Positions 36,152-44,305 of a stretch of DNA of 44,305 bases are shown in pieces. The stretch spans positions 1-44,305 of the forward strand of contig JALOTJ010000010.1 of NCBI GenBank assembly GCA_025457965.1. Direction: 5' to 3'. Under the pieces are notes generated by a model. The model was not told where the DNA came from and searched no databases. It saw nothing but the letters and a program-made list of their open reading frames with translations. A program made the position numbers and the translations under genes. The number at the start of each line of letters is the position of its first letter. Positions within the stretch are counted from its first letter, which is position 1. Source of the stretch: Spirochaetota bacterium. Lineage in GTDB: Bacteria > Spirochaetota > UBA4802 > UBA5368.

Positions 36152-39100
36152 CGCTCCTCCTGAAATTTCAGCAGGGGATCGTACACGGTCCGCGCGAGCC
36201 GGATAAACTCGTCCTTAAAGAAGTCTTTGTGGAAAGGATCCATTTTGCGGAAACAGCGCTCGGTATAGGGATCGCTCAGATCGCCCCTTACGTAATAGTT
36301 ACCCTCAAACAAAGACCGCGCTTTGGCGAGCGCGTTGTCGACCGAGCGGCTTTTGGCGTATTCCTTCGCGAACGCGAGCGAGGCCTCGGGGAAAAACGGG
36401 ACGATGGTGCGGCGTCCCCTGCCGTATATTTCCGCAAGCTTCTTTAAATGCGCGCGGCACGCGCCGCCGTTCTTCATCTCGATAACGGCCGGCGCATCGT
36501 TGTTTCTTCCGACGAGATACAGGGCCGGATGCGCGGCGGCGTCCGCGCGGCAGGACGCCGCGCAGTGCACGATCCACGCGCGAATCCGGTCGGTCGCTTT
36601 AATTGATGCGTAGCGGTGATGGACGATCCCTCCCGGGAAGACGCGGTCGATCCTGCCGGCAAGCGTACGCCCTTCGATCCGCAGTTCAAGATCGAACGGC
36701 GGAAGCTTCTCGCCTCCACGCAGGCCGGCGACGGCGCGCGCGAACGAGCGAACGCCGGGGAGCATCCGGCGGAACGCATGCTCCCCGAGTGAGCCGTGCG
36801 GCAGCATCCCCATCGCCCGAAACGCCTCGTAGAGTCCGGCCGGATCCGCGCCGCGGAGCGCCTCGTCGACCATGCGCGCCGCGAGCGTGTACGAGTCGAG
36901 ACCATCGAGGGCGAAGGATTCGCTGTCGCCGGGGATCTCTCCGGGAGTATCGAGCCATATCCCGAGCGTCCGGTTGAGCAGATGGCGCGCCGGGTTTTGA
37001 AAAAAGTCCAGGAGGTCCGAAAGCTGAATTGCGGTGTCGGTGCCCTCCGCCGTCTCACCCGTTATGAACGGGCCGTATTCCGACGCCTCGCCGTTAAAGC
37101 TTTCGGCCGCGGAACACAGCTCCGAGGCGTAGCTGTACATCTTGCGGTCGCCGGAGAAATAAGCCGGGCTGAATAACTGCAAGCGGTGTTCGGTGAGCAT
37201 GTCCGAGCGGAGCGAGCCGGCATCATCGGACACGGGCGCATATCCCTGTTCGATGTAATCGAGCAGTTCGCTTACGAGCACCGAGGGCGGGATGGATTTG
37301 TTGTCGGTGATGCTCCGCCCCACATAGCTGATGAAGAGCCGGTCACGCGCCGACATGAGAGCCTCGAGAAATATATAGCGGTCGTCGTTACGGCGCGAAC
37401 GGTCTCCTGGCCGGTATGCTTTCTTCATCAAATTAAATCCCGCCTCGATGTCCCTGCGCGGATAGGCGCCGTCGCTCATGCCGACCATGCAGATCACGCG
37501 GAACGGGATGCTTCGCATCGGAAGCATGGCGCAAACGGTCACGCCGCCCGAGAGGAAGGCGCCGTGCGCCTTCTCCTCCCTGAGCGAACCATCCAGCCAT
37601 GAGCGCACCACCGGGAAGCCGACGGCATCGGAGAAGTCCGCTTGCGTCGTCTCTTCCGCAAGGCGCGTTATAACGCGACGAAGCGACGCGAGATCGCCGA
37701 CTGTGTCGTCGCCCTCCTCGAAAAAGCGGTCGATGAGCGAGAGCAGATGGCCCGCCCATTCGCCCGGGGTACGTGGAAGCGCCAGCGAGCGCGCCGCATC
37801 GAACAATCCTTCGAGCAGACCGACCAGCCCGCCGAGCACCGCGGTGTCGCCTCCCTCTATGGGATCGTAGGGCAGGATGCCTTCGAACAGGCGCGCTTCG
37901 TCGTTCGTCATGGCGCTGCCGAGTACCATGCGGTCCAGCCCGTGACGCCAGGTGTTCTCCTCCATGGGAGGAAGCTTCTCGGCCCTGTCGCACCGGTCGG
38001 CGGCGTCGATGCCCCAGCGGATGCGGGTTTCCTCCACCCAGCGGCGGATGGTCTCGCGGTCGGACGGCCCCATGCCGTGCCGCGCGAGGATGGAGTCGTT
38101 TTCCATGATATCGAGCACCTGTCCCGCGGTGAAGCGGCTTCCGTACAGGTCGAGTATCGCAAGAAAAGCCCCCGCCGCGCCGTTTTCCGAACGAAGGCTG
38201 CGGTCGGCGACGGAATAGGGTATGCGCAGGTCCTCGCTCCTCGGGGCGCCGAAGACCGCCTCGAAAAACGGGCCGTAGGTCTCGATATCCGGCGTCATTA
38301 TGATCACATCGTGCGGTTCCATGTCGGGTTGCTTTTCGAACAGGTCGAGCAGGTAATCGTACAGCGTCTCCACCTCCCGCATCGGGCTGTGGCATGAATG
38401 CATGCTGATCGATTCGTCGCCCGGGGGGATCCGTCGTCTTTCCGCATGCATGCCGTCGTCTCCCTGCACGGGGGAGCCGCGATCGATGAGCTCCCGTATG
38501 TCTTCCTGGATGCCGGCCAGCAGCGTCGGGACGTCCCGGGTTACGGCGTCGGGGTAATCATCGATAAAGTCCACGGACTCGTCGGCATCCAACAGCACCC
38601 TGAACAGAAAATCGCGCCCTACCCGGCCCATCGAGGCGAGCAGGCCGTTGCCCGGGAACAGGTGGCGGTCCGCGGCGGGAATCCCGCCCTTAAGCCGCCG
38701 CGCGATCCGCACCTGTTCCCGCGCCGAGGCGATGTCACCCCAGTAATGGCGCGATGGATTGAGGACAAAAAAATTTATCTCGACGTTCCGTGAAAGGGCG
38801 TACAACACGCGTACGTACAGCGGCGGAAGCGTGGCGATCCCGAAAAGCGATATCCGCGACGGCAGGGAGCGCAGGCGCTCCGGCGTGAGCGAATCGATTT
38901 CGGCAAAGAGGCGCGCCGCCAGCGCGGCGTGGTGCACGGAGCGTTTCTCCGCGAAAAGGCGCCGCCACAGGTCCGCCTGCCAGCGCTCGTCGCCGTCTTC
39001 CTCCGGAACGGGGCCGCCCTCCCATCCGAGTACCATCTCGGGCCGGTGCACCACGTACTGGTCGAAAACCCCGGCGATCCGCTCGGCGAGCTGGCGGCGT

Positions 39101-39468
39101 TTGAGTTCGTTCGTTCCGTCCCCCAGGTAGGAGTTGAGCGACTCGTATCCGGAGAGGCGGGCGCATTCGGGCAGCAGCCCCATGATGCGCCACGAGAGCA
39201 CTTCGCGGCTGAACGGCTCTCCGGGTACGCCCTGCCCCGCCAGGCTTTCGAATATACGCTCGATCATGACGGTTGGAAACACGTACTCGAAGTTGGCCCA
39301 CACACCGAGTCGCCCGGCCAGGCGCTGTGAAAGCCAGCGCCCCATGCCCACGCTCATTACTACCATGACTTCTTTTTCGAAGGGAGAGCGCAGCGGACGT
39401 GCAACCCGGGAGGACAGGTTTTCGGCAAGCGTCTCAAGCCTGCCGGAGGTGTACACGTTGAATGACAT
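36148..39468 (-). CDS. recC: Exodeoxyribonuclease V gamma subunit
   Basis: MSFNVYTSGRLETLAENLSSRV...EKEVMVVMSVGMGRWLSQRLA; HSCHSPMREVETLYDYLLDLFEKQPDMEPHDVIIMTPDIETYGPFFEAVFG; start set at 39468. Confidence 0.94.
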   Translation of the reverse strand: MSFNVYTSGRLETLAENLSSRVARPLRSPFEKEVMVVMSVGMGRWLSQRLAGRLGVWANFEYVFPTVMIERIFESLAGQGVPGEPFSREVLSWRIMGLLPECARLSGYESLNSYLGDGTNELKRRQLAERIAGVFDQYVVHRPEMVLGWEGGPVPEEDGDERWQADLWRRLFAEKRSVHHAALAARLFAEIDSLTPERLRSLPSRISLFGIATLPPLYVRVLYALSRNVEINFFVLNPSRHYWGDIASAREQVRIARRLKGGIPAADRHLFPGNGLLASMGRVGRDFLFRVLLDADESVDFIDDYPDAVTRDVPTLLAGIQEDIRELIDRGSPVQGDDGMHAERRRIPPGDESISMHSCHSPMREVETLYDYLLDLFEKQPDMEPHDVIIMTPDIETYGPFFEAVFGAPRSEDLRIPYSVADRSLRSENGAAGAFLAILDLYGSRFTAGQVLDIMENDSILARHGMGPSDRETIRRWVEETRIRWGIDAADRCDRAEKLPPMEENTWRHGLDRMVLGSAMTNDEARLFEGILPYDPIEGGDTAVLGGLVGLLEGLFDAARSLALPRTPGEWAGHLLSLIDRFFEEGDDTVGDLASLRRVITRLAEETTQADFSDAVGFPVVRSWLDGSLREEKAHGAFLSGGVTVCAMLPMRSIPFRVICMVGMSDGAYPRRDIEAGFNLMKKAYRPGDRSRRNDDRYIFLEALMSARDRLFISYVGRSITDNKSIPPSVLVSELLDYIEQGYAPVSDDAGSLRSDMLTEHRLQLFSPAYFSGDRKMYSYASELCSAAESFNGEASEYGPFITGETAEGTDTAIQLSDLLDFFQNPARHLLNRTLGIWLDTPGEIPGDSESFALDGLDSYTLAARMVDEALRGADPAGLYEAFRAMGMLPHGSLGEHAFRRMLPGVRSFARAVAGLRGGEKLPPFDLELRIEGRTLAGRIDRVFPGGIVHHRYASIKATDRIRAWIVHCAASCRADAAAHPALYLVGRNNDAPAVIEMKNGGACRAHLKKLAEIYGRGRRTIVPFFPEASLAFAKEYAKSRSVDNALAKARSLFEGNYYVRGDLSDPYTERCFRKMDPFHKDFFKDEFIRLARTVYDPLLKFQEER

Positions 39469-39496
39469 ATCGGGGCGCCTTCCGGACCGTACTGCC

Positions 39497-39997
39497 TCAG
39501 CGGCTCGTCTCGAACAGAAGGTTTTCGATGAAACGTCCGACCCCGGCCGCGTCGTTCCGGGCGAAATGAGGGAGGCCCCCGGGGACCGGCATGTCGCTTG
39601 CCACCGCGACGATGTTCCCTGTGCCGGAGTCGAAAAGCGGCGCCTCGGTGGAGTCCCCCACCACCTCAACCTTGAAGACGTCCGCCTCCTTGTCCCCTTC
39701 CACCAAAACGATATCATAGTGACCGAAATACCGGAGGGCGAGCTCCACCGATCCGGATGGACACCCGAGCCGCTCGACCAGTGCACATTCCCGGTCGTTG
39801 GTGATCGCGACTCCGCCGCAGCCGGCGGCGCGGTACCGCCAGGTGTCCTTGCCGGGATGATCGATATCGAAGTCGTGGCGCAGGTGTTTAATAATTGCTA
39901 TTTTATGGCCCCTTTCATTGAAATGACCTATGAGCTTTTCAATCAGCGTGGTTTTACCCGAACCGGAACGGCCCACGATCGATACGATGAATGGCAT
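39497..39997 (-). CDS. mobB: Molybdopterin-guanine dinucleotide biosynthesis protein B
   Basis: MPFIVSIVGRSGSGKTTLIEKLIGHFNERGHKIAIIKHLRHDFDIDHPGKDTWRYRAAG. Confidence 0.93.
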   Translation of the reverse strand: MPFIVSIVGRSGSGKTTLIEKLIGHFNERGHKIAIIKHLRHDFDIDHPGKDTWRYRAAGCGGVAITNDRECALVERLGCPSGSVELALRYFGHYDIVLVEGDKEADVFKVEVVGDSTEAPLFDSGTGNIVAVASDMPVPGGLPHFARNDAAGVGRFIENLLFETSR

Positions 39998-40090
39998 CTT
40001 TTCCCCTCCGAAGACACAGGGACCCCGGATGCGCGACAGCGCCCGGAGACATAATAATAGTACAGGCCCGATCGCGCCTGTCAAGCGAAT

Positions 40091-40675
40091 ATGCCGCCGC
40101 TCATAGACACCATCAACGCGTTCATCATCGCCGGCGGCAAGAGCAGGCGGTTCGGACGCGACAAGGCGCTATTCCCGGTCGAGGGCATTCCCCTTCTCGA
40201 GCGGGTGCTGTCGGTCCTCAGGGAGGTCTTTGCCGAAATCGCCATAATCGCCGACGATAACGACCGTTTTTCGGGACTCGGCATTCCCTGTCGTACCGAT
40301 ATCGTGAAGGGCTGGGGGCCCCTCGGCGGCATATACACGGCGCTGCACCACTCGCGTCCCGGCGGCTGCTTTGTCGTCGCCTGCGATATGCCGTTTCTTT
40401 CAGTGCCGCTCATTCGGGACATGTCGAAGCTTATGGAAGGAAACGACGTGGTGATCCCCTTTCTCAACGGCAATTACGAGGCCCTGCACGCGTTTTATTC
40501 ACCGAATTGTCTTCCGGCCGCCCGCCGGAGCATCGACCGGGGGGAACGCAGGGTGGTACACTTTTTCGATGAGGTGGTGGTGCGGCGCGTGGAATCCGGC
40601 TGGATAACACCGATCGCCGACCCGGCGCGCGTATTCATCAACATAAACTACCTCGACGATCTCAAAAAGTTTTAA
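40091..40675 (+). CDS. mobA: Molybdenum cofactor guanylyltransferase
   Basis: AFIIAGGKSRRFGRDKALFPVEGIPLLERVLSVL; KGWGPLGGIYTALHHS; VVACDMPFLSVPLI. Confidence 0.93.
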   Translation: MPPLIDTINAFIIAGGKSRRFGRDKALFPVEGIPLLERVLSVLREVFAEIAIIADDNDRFSGLGIPCRTDIVKGWGPLGGIYTALHHSRPGGCFVVACDMPFLSVPLIRDMSKLMEGNDVVIPFLNGNYEALHAFYSPNCLPAARRSIDRGERRVVHFFDEVVVRRVESGWITPIADPARVFININYLDDLKKF

Positions 40676-40816
40676 TTGACGTGGCCCGCGACGCCTGCTA
40701 CGCTCGGCTATATTCTTGAAACAATCCGGAGTTCCACCGACGGGAGATCCGCGTTACCGGCTGGAAACCATTATATTCACCGTATCAAACCCGGAGAACA
40801 TCGAGATGGAGGGGCC

Positions 40817-41395
40817 ATGGCAGCGGGAGAAGTGAGAGTCGGAGAAAGGATCAAGGAAATGCGGGAATCGCAGGGCCTTACGCTTAAAGACGTCGCGGAC
40901 CGAACGGGCTTCTCCACGGCGTATCTCTCGCAGCTGGAGAACCATCTCATATCGCCTCCGCTCGGCGCGATCACCACCATTGCGCGCGCGCTGGACATCG
41001 AAATCGGCCGCCTCTTCGATCAGGTGGGCAAGTCCCCCTTTACCATCGTGCGCAGGAACGAGCGACAGCCCACCTCGCGCGTCGCGTCCAAGGAGGGGGT
41101 CCGCTACGGTTATTCGTACGAGTCCCTGGCCCCCGATAAAATCAACCGCCACATGGAGCCGTTTATCGTAACACTGGAGCCGATCGAAAAGAAAGGCGCG
41201 GCCTACAGCCACGAGGGCGAGGAATTCCTTTTCGTGATCGATGGCAGGGTTGAGGTCCAGCTCGGCGAGTTCACCGACGTGCTGGAGCCGGGCGATACCA
41301 TCTACTACGATTCGACCACGCCCCACCGCGTGGCCTGCGTCGGCGACACGCCCGCCCGGATCCTGGCCGTCATCTACGCGCAGCAGCACGCCTGA
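40817..41395 (+). CDS. XRE-family regulator with C-terminal cupin domain (second in window)
   Basis: RIKEMRESQGLTLKDVADRTGFSTAYLSQLENHLISPPLGAITTIARAL; cupin EFLFVIDGRVEVQLGEFTDVLEPGDTIYYDSTTPHRV; start at 40817. Confidence 0.92.
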   Translation: MAAGEVRVGERIKEMRESQGLTLKDVADRTGFSTAYLSQLENHLISPPLGAITTIARALDIEIGRLFDQVGKSPFTIVRRNERQPTSRVASKEGVRYGYSYESLAPDKINRHMEPFIVTLEPIEKKGAAYSHEGEEFLFVIDGRVEVQLGEFTDVLEPGDTIYYDSTTPHRVACVGDTPARILAVIYAQQHA

Positions 41396-41540
41396 CGCTC
41401 GGCGGGCCCGAGGGGGCCGGGAACGGGGTGATTCTCCTCGTTTTTTACACCGGCGAAACACTTGCCGCAATTACTCCTTGATTCCGGCATTGTTTCGCGC
41501 TATGGTTGTATCCCTGTGCAGGATCCAGAGGGTGTGATGT

Positions 41541-41574
41541 GAGATCGCCTTGTCGCTACGCTCCTGGCGATTTC
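41541..41574. repeat. Imperfect inverted repeat resembling dispersed intergenic 'GAGATtGC...CGCTACGCTCCT...GCaATtTC' elements
   Basis: GAGATCGCC-TTGTCGCTACGCTCCT-GGCGATTTC upstream of purF. Confidence 0.45.
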
Positions 41575-41708
41575 AGTATTGAGCTTCTGGATTATAATTC
41601 GCACCCGGATCCTGAAGACACACTAAGGGAATAAAGTGCTTTACACCATACGGAAGGCTCGTAGAGTATTCCCGTCTTAAAAACCATCGCGCGGCAGATA
41701 ACCCGATT

Positions 41709-43160
41709 ATGAACATCACCGACCATTCGTGCTCCCTGCACGGCATCCGACCCGAGGATGAGTGCGGGGTTTTCGGTATTTACGGCACCGAACGGGCCGC
41801 CAACCTGACCTATCTCGGCCTTTACGCACTCCAGCACCGCGGCCAGGAATCGGCGGGAATCGCCTCGAGCGACGATGAGCATATCTACCGCTACGCCGGG
41901 ATGGGCAAGGTGGTCGACATCTTCAAGGAAGAGCATATCGAAAGCCTCCTCGGGCACATGGCCATCGGCCATAACCGCTACTCGACAACCGGGAGCTCCT
42001 TTCTGCGCAACGCACAGCCCTTTCGCGCGGACTCAATCCTCGGACCGATCGTCCTTTCCCATAACGGCAACCTGGTAAACGCCGGCGCTCTCCGCTTCGC
42101 GCTGGAACGCGAAGGATCGATATTCCAGACATCCATCGACACCGAGGTGATCGTGCACCTTATGGCGCGTTCCGGCATGAGCGATTTCCTGGAGGCGCTG
42201 ATCTATGCGCTGCGACAGACAAAGGGAGCGTATTCACTGCTGGTCATGAACAGAAACCACCTCTATGCCGTCCGCGATCCTCACGGCTTCAGGCCGCTCG
42301 TGCTCGGAAAGCTGGACGACGCCTGGGTGGTGACCTCTGAGACCTGCGCGCTGGACATCATCGACGCACAATACGTGCGCGAGGTGCAGCCGGGCGAGTT
42401 GCTCGAGATTACGGCCGGCGGCGTGAAGTCATACTTCCCCTTCGAACGCAAGAAGCAGTCGCTGTGCGTCTTCGAGTATATCTATTTTTCGAGGCCCGAC
42501 TCGATCATTTTCGGCAACTCCGTTCACGAAATGCGCATCCAGCTGGGGCGCATGCTCGCCAAACAGTCCGGCGTCGAGGCCGACATAACGGTGCCGATCC
42601 CCGACTCATCCATCTGCGCGGCGCTCGGTTACGCGCGCGAATCCGGCATTCTCTATGAAAAGGGCATGATCCGCAGCCACTATATCGGCCGCACCTTCAT
42701 CGAGCCCTCGCAGAAGATCCGCGACTTCGGCGCGAAGATCAAGTACAACATCGTGCGTCCCGTCATCGACGGCAAGCGCATCGTGGTCGTCGACGACTCG
42801 ATCATGCGCGGCACCACCATGCGCAAGATCATAAAGATGTTCAGAAGCGGCGGCGCGCGCGAGGTGCACGTGCGCATCTCGGCGCCGCCCACCCGCTTCC
42901 CCTGCTTCTACGGCATCGACATCCCGACCCGGAGCGAGCTGATCGCATCGTCGCATTCCATCGAGGAGATCCGCAAGTACCTGAGGGTCGATTCGATCGA
43001 GTACATGACCGTGGAGTCGCTGCTGGCTGCAATCGACCGCCCCGAGCTCAGGTTTTGCACCGCCTGCTTCGACGGCAACTACCCGGTGGATTTCGAGCAC
43101 AGCGAGGACGAGAGGCAGAAGTACCTGTTCGAAGACCTTGCAACGAACGAATATTATTGA
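41709..43160 (+). CDS. purF: Amidophosphoribosyltransferase
   Basis: ECGVFGIYGTERAANLTYLGLYALQHRGQESAGIA; IGHNRYSTTGSS; PRT motif KRIVVVDDSIMRGTTMRKI. Confidence 0.97.
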   Translation: MNITDHSCSLHGIRPEDECGVFGIYGTERAANLTYLGLYALQHRGQESAGIASSDDEHIYRYAGMGKVVDIFKEEHIESLLGHMAIGHNRYSTTGSSFLRNAQPFRADSILGPIVLSHNGNLVNAGALRFALEREGSIFQTSIDTEVIVHLMARSGMSDFLEALIYALRQTKGAYSLLVMNRNHLYAVRDPHGFRPLVLGKLDDAWVVTSETCALDIIDAQYVREVQPGELLEITAGGVKSYFPFERKKQSLCVFEYIYFSRPDSIIFGNSVHEMRIQLGRMLAKQSGVEADITVPIPDSSICAALGYARESGILYEKGMIRSHYIGRTFIEPSQKIRDFGAKIKYNIVRPVIDGKRIVVVDDSIMRGTTMRKIIKMFRSGGAREVHVRISAPPTRFPCFYGIDIPTRSELIASSHSIEEIRKYLRVDSIEYMTVESLLAAIDRPELRFCTACFDGNYPVDFEHSEDERQKYLFEDLATNEYY

Positions 43161-43188
43161 GAGACGGGCTGACGCGCGATCCGAAACG

Positions 43189-43214
43189 AAGGCGCTTATA
43201 TATCGGCGCCTTTT
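43189..43214 (+). terminator. Intrinsic terminator after purF
   Basis: AAGGCGC-TTATATATCG-GCGCCTTTT. Confidence 0.75.
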
Positions 43215-43273
43215 GTTCGCATGCCAAAAATACTTGACAGAAGCTTCCCTTTTGCGTTGTGGTAATGGTACCC

Positions 43274-43346
43274 AGGTCACTAGCTCAATTGGTAGAGCAT
43301 CGGTCTCCAAAACCGGCGGTTGGGGGTTCGAGTCCCTCGTGGCCTG
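43274..43346 (+). tRNA. tRNA-Trp(CCA)
   Basis: Acceptor AGGTCAC/GTGGCCT, anticodon loop CTCCAAA, T-arm GGGGGTTCGAGTCCCTC. Confidence 0.93.
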
Positions 43347-43354
43347 CAGCAAAG

Positions 43355-43385
43355 AAAAGGCGCGCAATTCTCAGCGCGCCTTTTC
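43355..43385. terminator. Intrinsic terminator between tRNA-Trp and purC (convergent)
   Basis: AAAAGGCGCGC-AATTCTCA-GCGCGCCTTTT. Confidence 0.85.
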
Positions 43386-43414
43386 GTTTTCATTACCAAG
43401 CATTATCGCGATAA

Positions 43415-44251
43415 CTACACCAGGTACACCTTCTGCAGTTCCGCCGCGGTGAGCTGGTTTTTTGCGATAATCGTGCGCTTGCCGCCGGCGAACTTCGTCT
43501 CGATGCACTTCGCGTGGATCGCGCAGTCGCCGCGCGCGTCGGGCGCGTAGCCGCGGCAGACCCTCAGCACGTCGGGCGATATTTCGTCGATGAGGAGTAT
43601 TCTCCCGTCGCCGCCCTTCAGGCGCCCGAGCTCGAACTTGCCGTCGATGACGTGCAGCCCGCGCGAGGCCATGTCCTGCGTCACCACGGCGGCGATTTCG
43701 GTGACCAGCGATTTGACCTGTTCGATCTCGGCGCGCGTCATGACGCCAATGTCCTCGAGCGACTCGAAGGTGATGAGGATGTCGGTGTCGCCCTTGGTCC
43801 ACGCCTCGACAAGGCAGCCAAGCTTTCTGCACGGTTTTATAAAGGGATAGCGCCTCCAGAAGCTCCCCTGCCCGTTGTTCCGCCAGGTGAATTCCAGGTT
43901 CGCCAGGGGTGCCGAGCCATTGTATTCGGGGGCCTCCTCCGCGAGGCTGATGGGCACGGCCGGCTCCACGATCATTTCGTTGTCGCCATTAGACGCGATG
44001 TAATGCGAAGCGATGCCTTTGTCCTTCAACAGCTTGAAAAAGTGCGTGGCGAAGCCGCACGCCACGGCGCCCTTGCCCGGGATTTCCCCGACAACGACGT
44101 CGTATCCGGGATCGAATACCGGTTTCCCGTTTTCCATATACCCGGTACCCCGGTCGGTGAACACCATCCGGTATTTTCCGGCGTACTGCCCTTCGGCTAT
44201 TTCGTACACGTCTTTGGATTTACCGCGGTAAACAAGCTTTTCCTTTGTCAT
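43415..44251 (-). CDS. purC: Phosphoribosylaminoimidazole-succinocarboxamide synthase
   Basis: LVYRGKSKDVYEI, FTDRGTGYMENGKPVFDPG, LLIDEISPDVLRV, IDGKFELGRL. Confidence 0.88.
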   Translation of the reverse strand: MTKEKLVYRGKSKDVYEIAEGQYAGKYRMVFTDRGTGYMENGKPVFDPGYDVVVGEIPGKGAVACGFATHFFKLLKDKGIASHYIASNGDNEMIVEPAVPISLAEEAPEYNGSAPLANLEFTWRNNGQGSFWRRYPFIKPCRKLGCLVEAWTKGDTDILITFESLEDIGVMTRAEIEQVKSLVTEIAAVVTQDMASRGLHVIDGKFELGRLKGGDGRILLIDEISPDVLRVCRGYAPDARGDCAIHAKCIETKFAGGKRTIIAKNQLTAAELQKVYLV

Positions 44252-44305
44252 GGCTCTGCTGGTCTCTCCTGCTCTATTTCTCCGCCCCGGCGCCCGCGGC
44301 GCCGC

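Noticed and set aside
37433-38395. 320-aa minus-strand ORF inside recC
   Set aside because: Alternate frame of recC; Arg/Pro-rich shadow ORF.
41396-41708. Purine riboswitch upstream of purF
   Set aside because: No recognisable purine-aptamer conserved core or three-way junction could be traced; only a short repeat-like hairpin.

Overview
The window is a gene-dense, GC-rich bacterial chromosome segment, possibly spirochaete-like; taxonomy cannot be proven from the sequence alone. Recognisable content: two XRE-cupin regulators, a penicillin acylase family enzyme, an APC permease, an SDR plus AhpD-like pair, a large secreted gluzincin/beta-propeller/beta-barrel protein, a HATPase-HDOD protein, glyQ, an NrnA-like DHH phosphoesterase, a DUF1015 protein, an M50 protease, GreA, an RseC-like protein, an Fe3+-type ABC transporter, recC-recB-recD, mobB/mobA, purF and purC. 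There are three tRNAs: Gly(TCC), Ala(GGC) and Trp(CCA). The best candidate for an undescribed system is an eight-gene minus-strand directon at 14335-23695. It encodes two paralogous membrane-anchored TPR proteins with Mrr/PD-(D/E)XK-like C-termini, an NTE-like protein (cNMP + MinD-like + patatin-like) whose patatin catalytic motifs all look lost, a STAS protein, a six-hairpin-glycosidase-like protein, a small membrane protein, a coiled-coil protein and a ParB-like protein. By eye, three of these proteins look like pseudoenzymes. A second notable locus is a REP-associated tyrosine transposase (RAYT) relic with two in-frame nonsense codons, next to a perfect 38-bp palindrome and a GATGAC microsatellite. 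All family calls were made by reading motifs; no database search was run.
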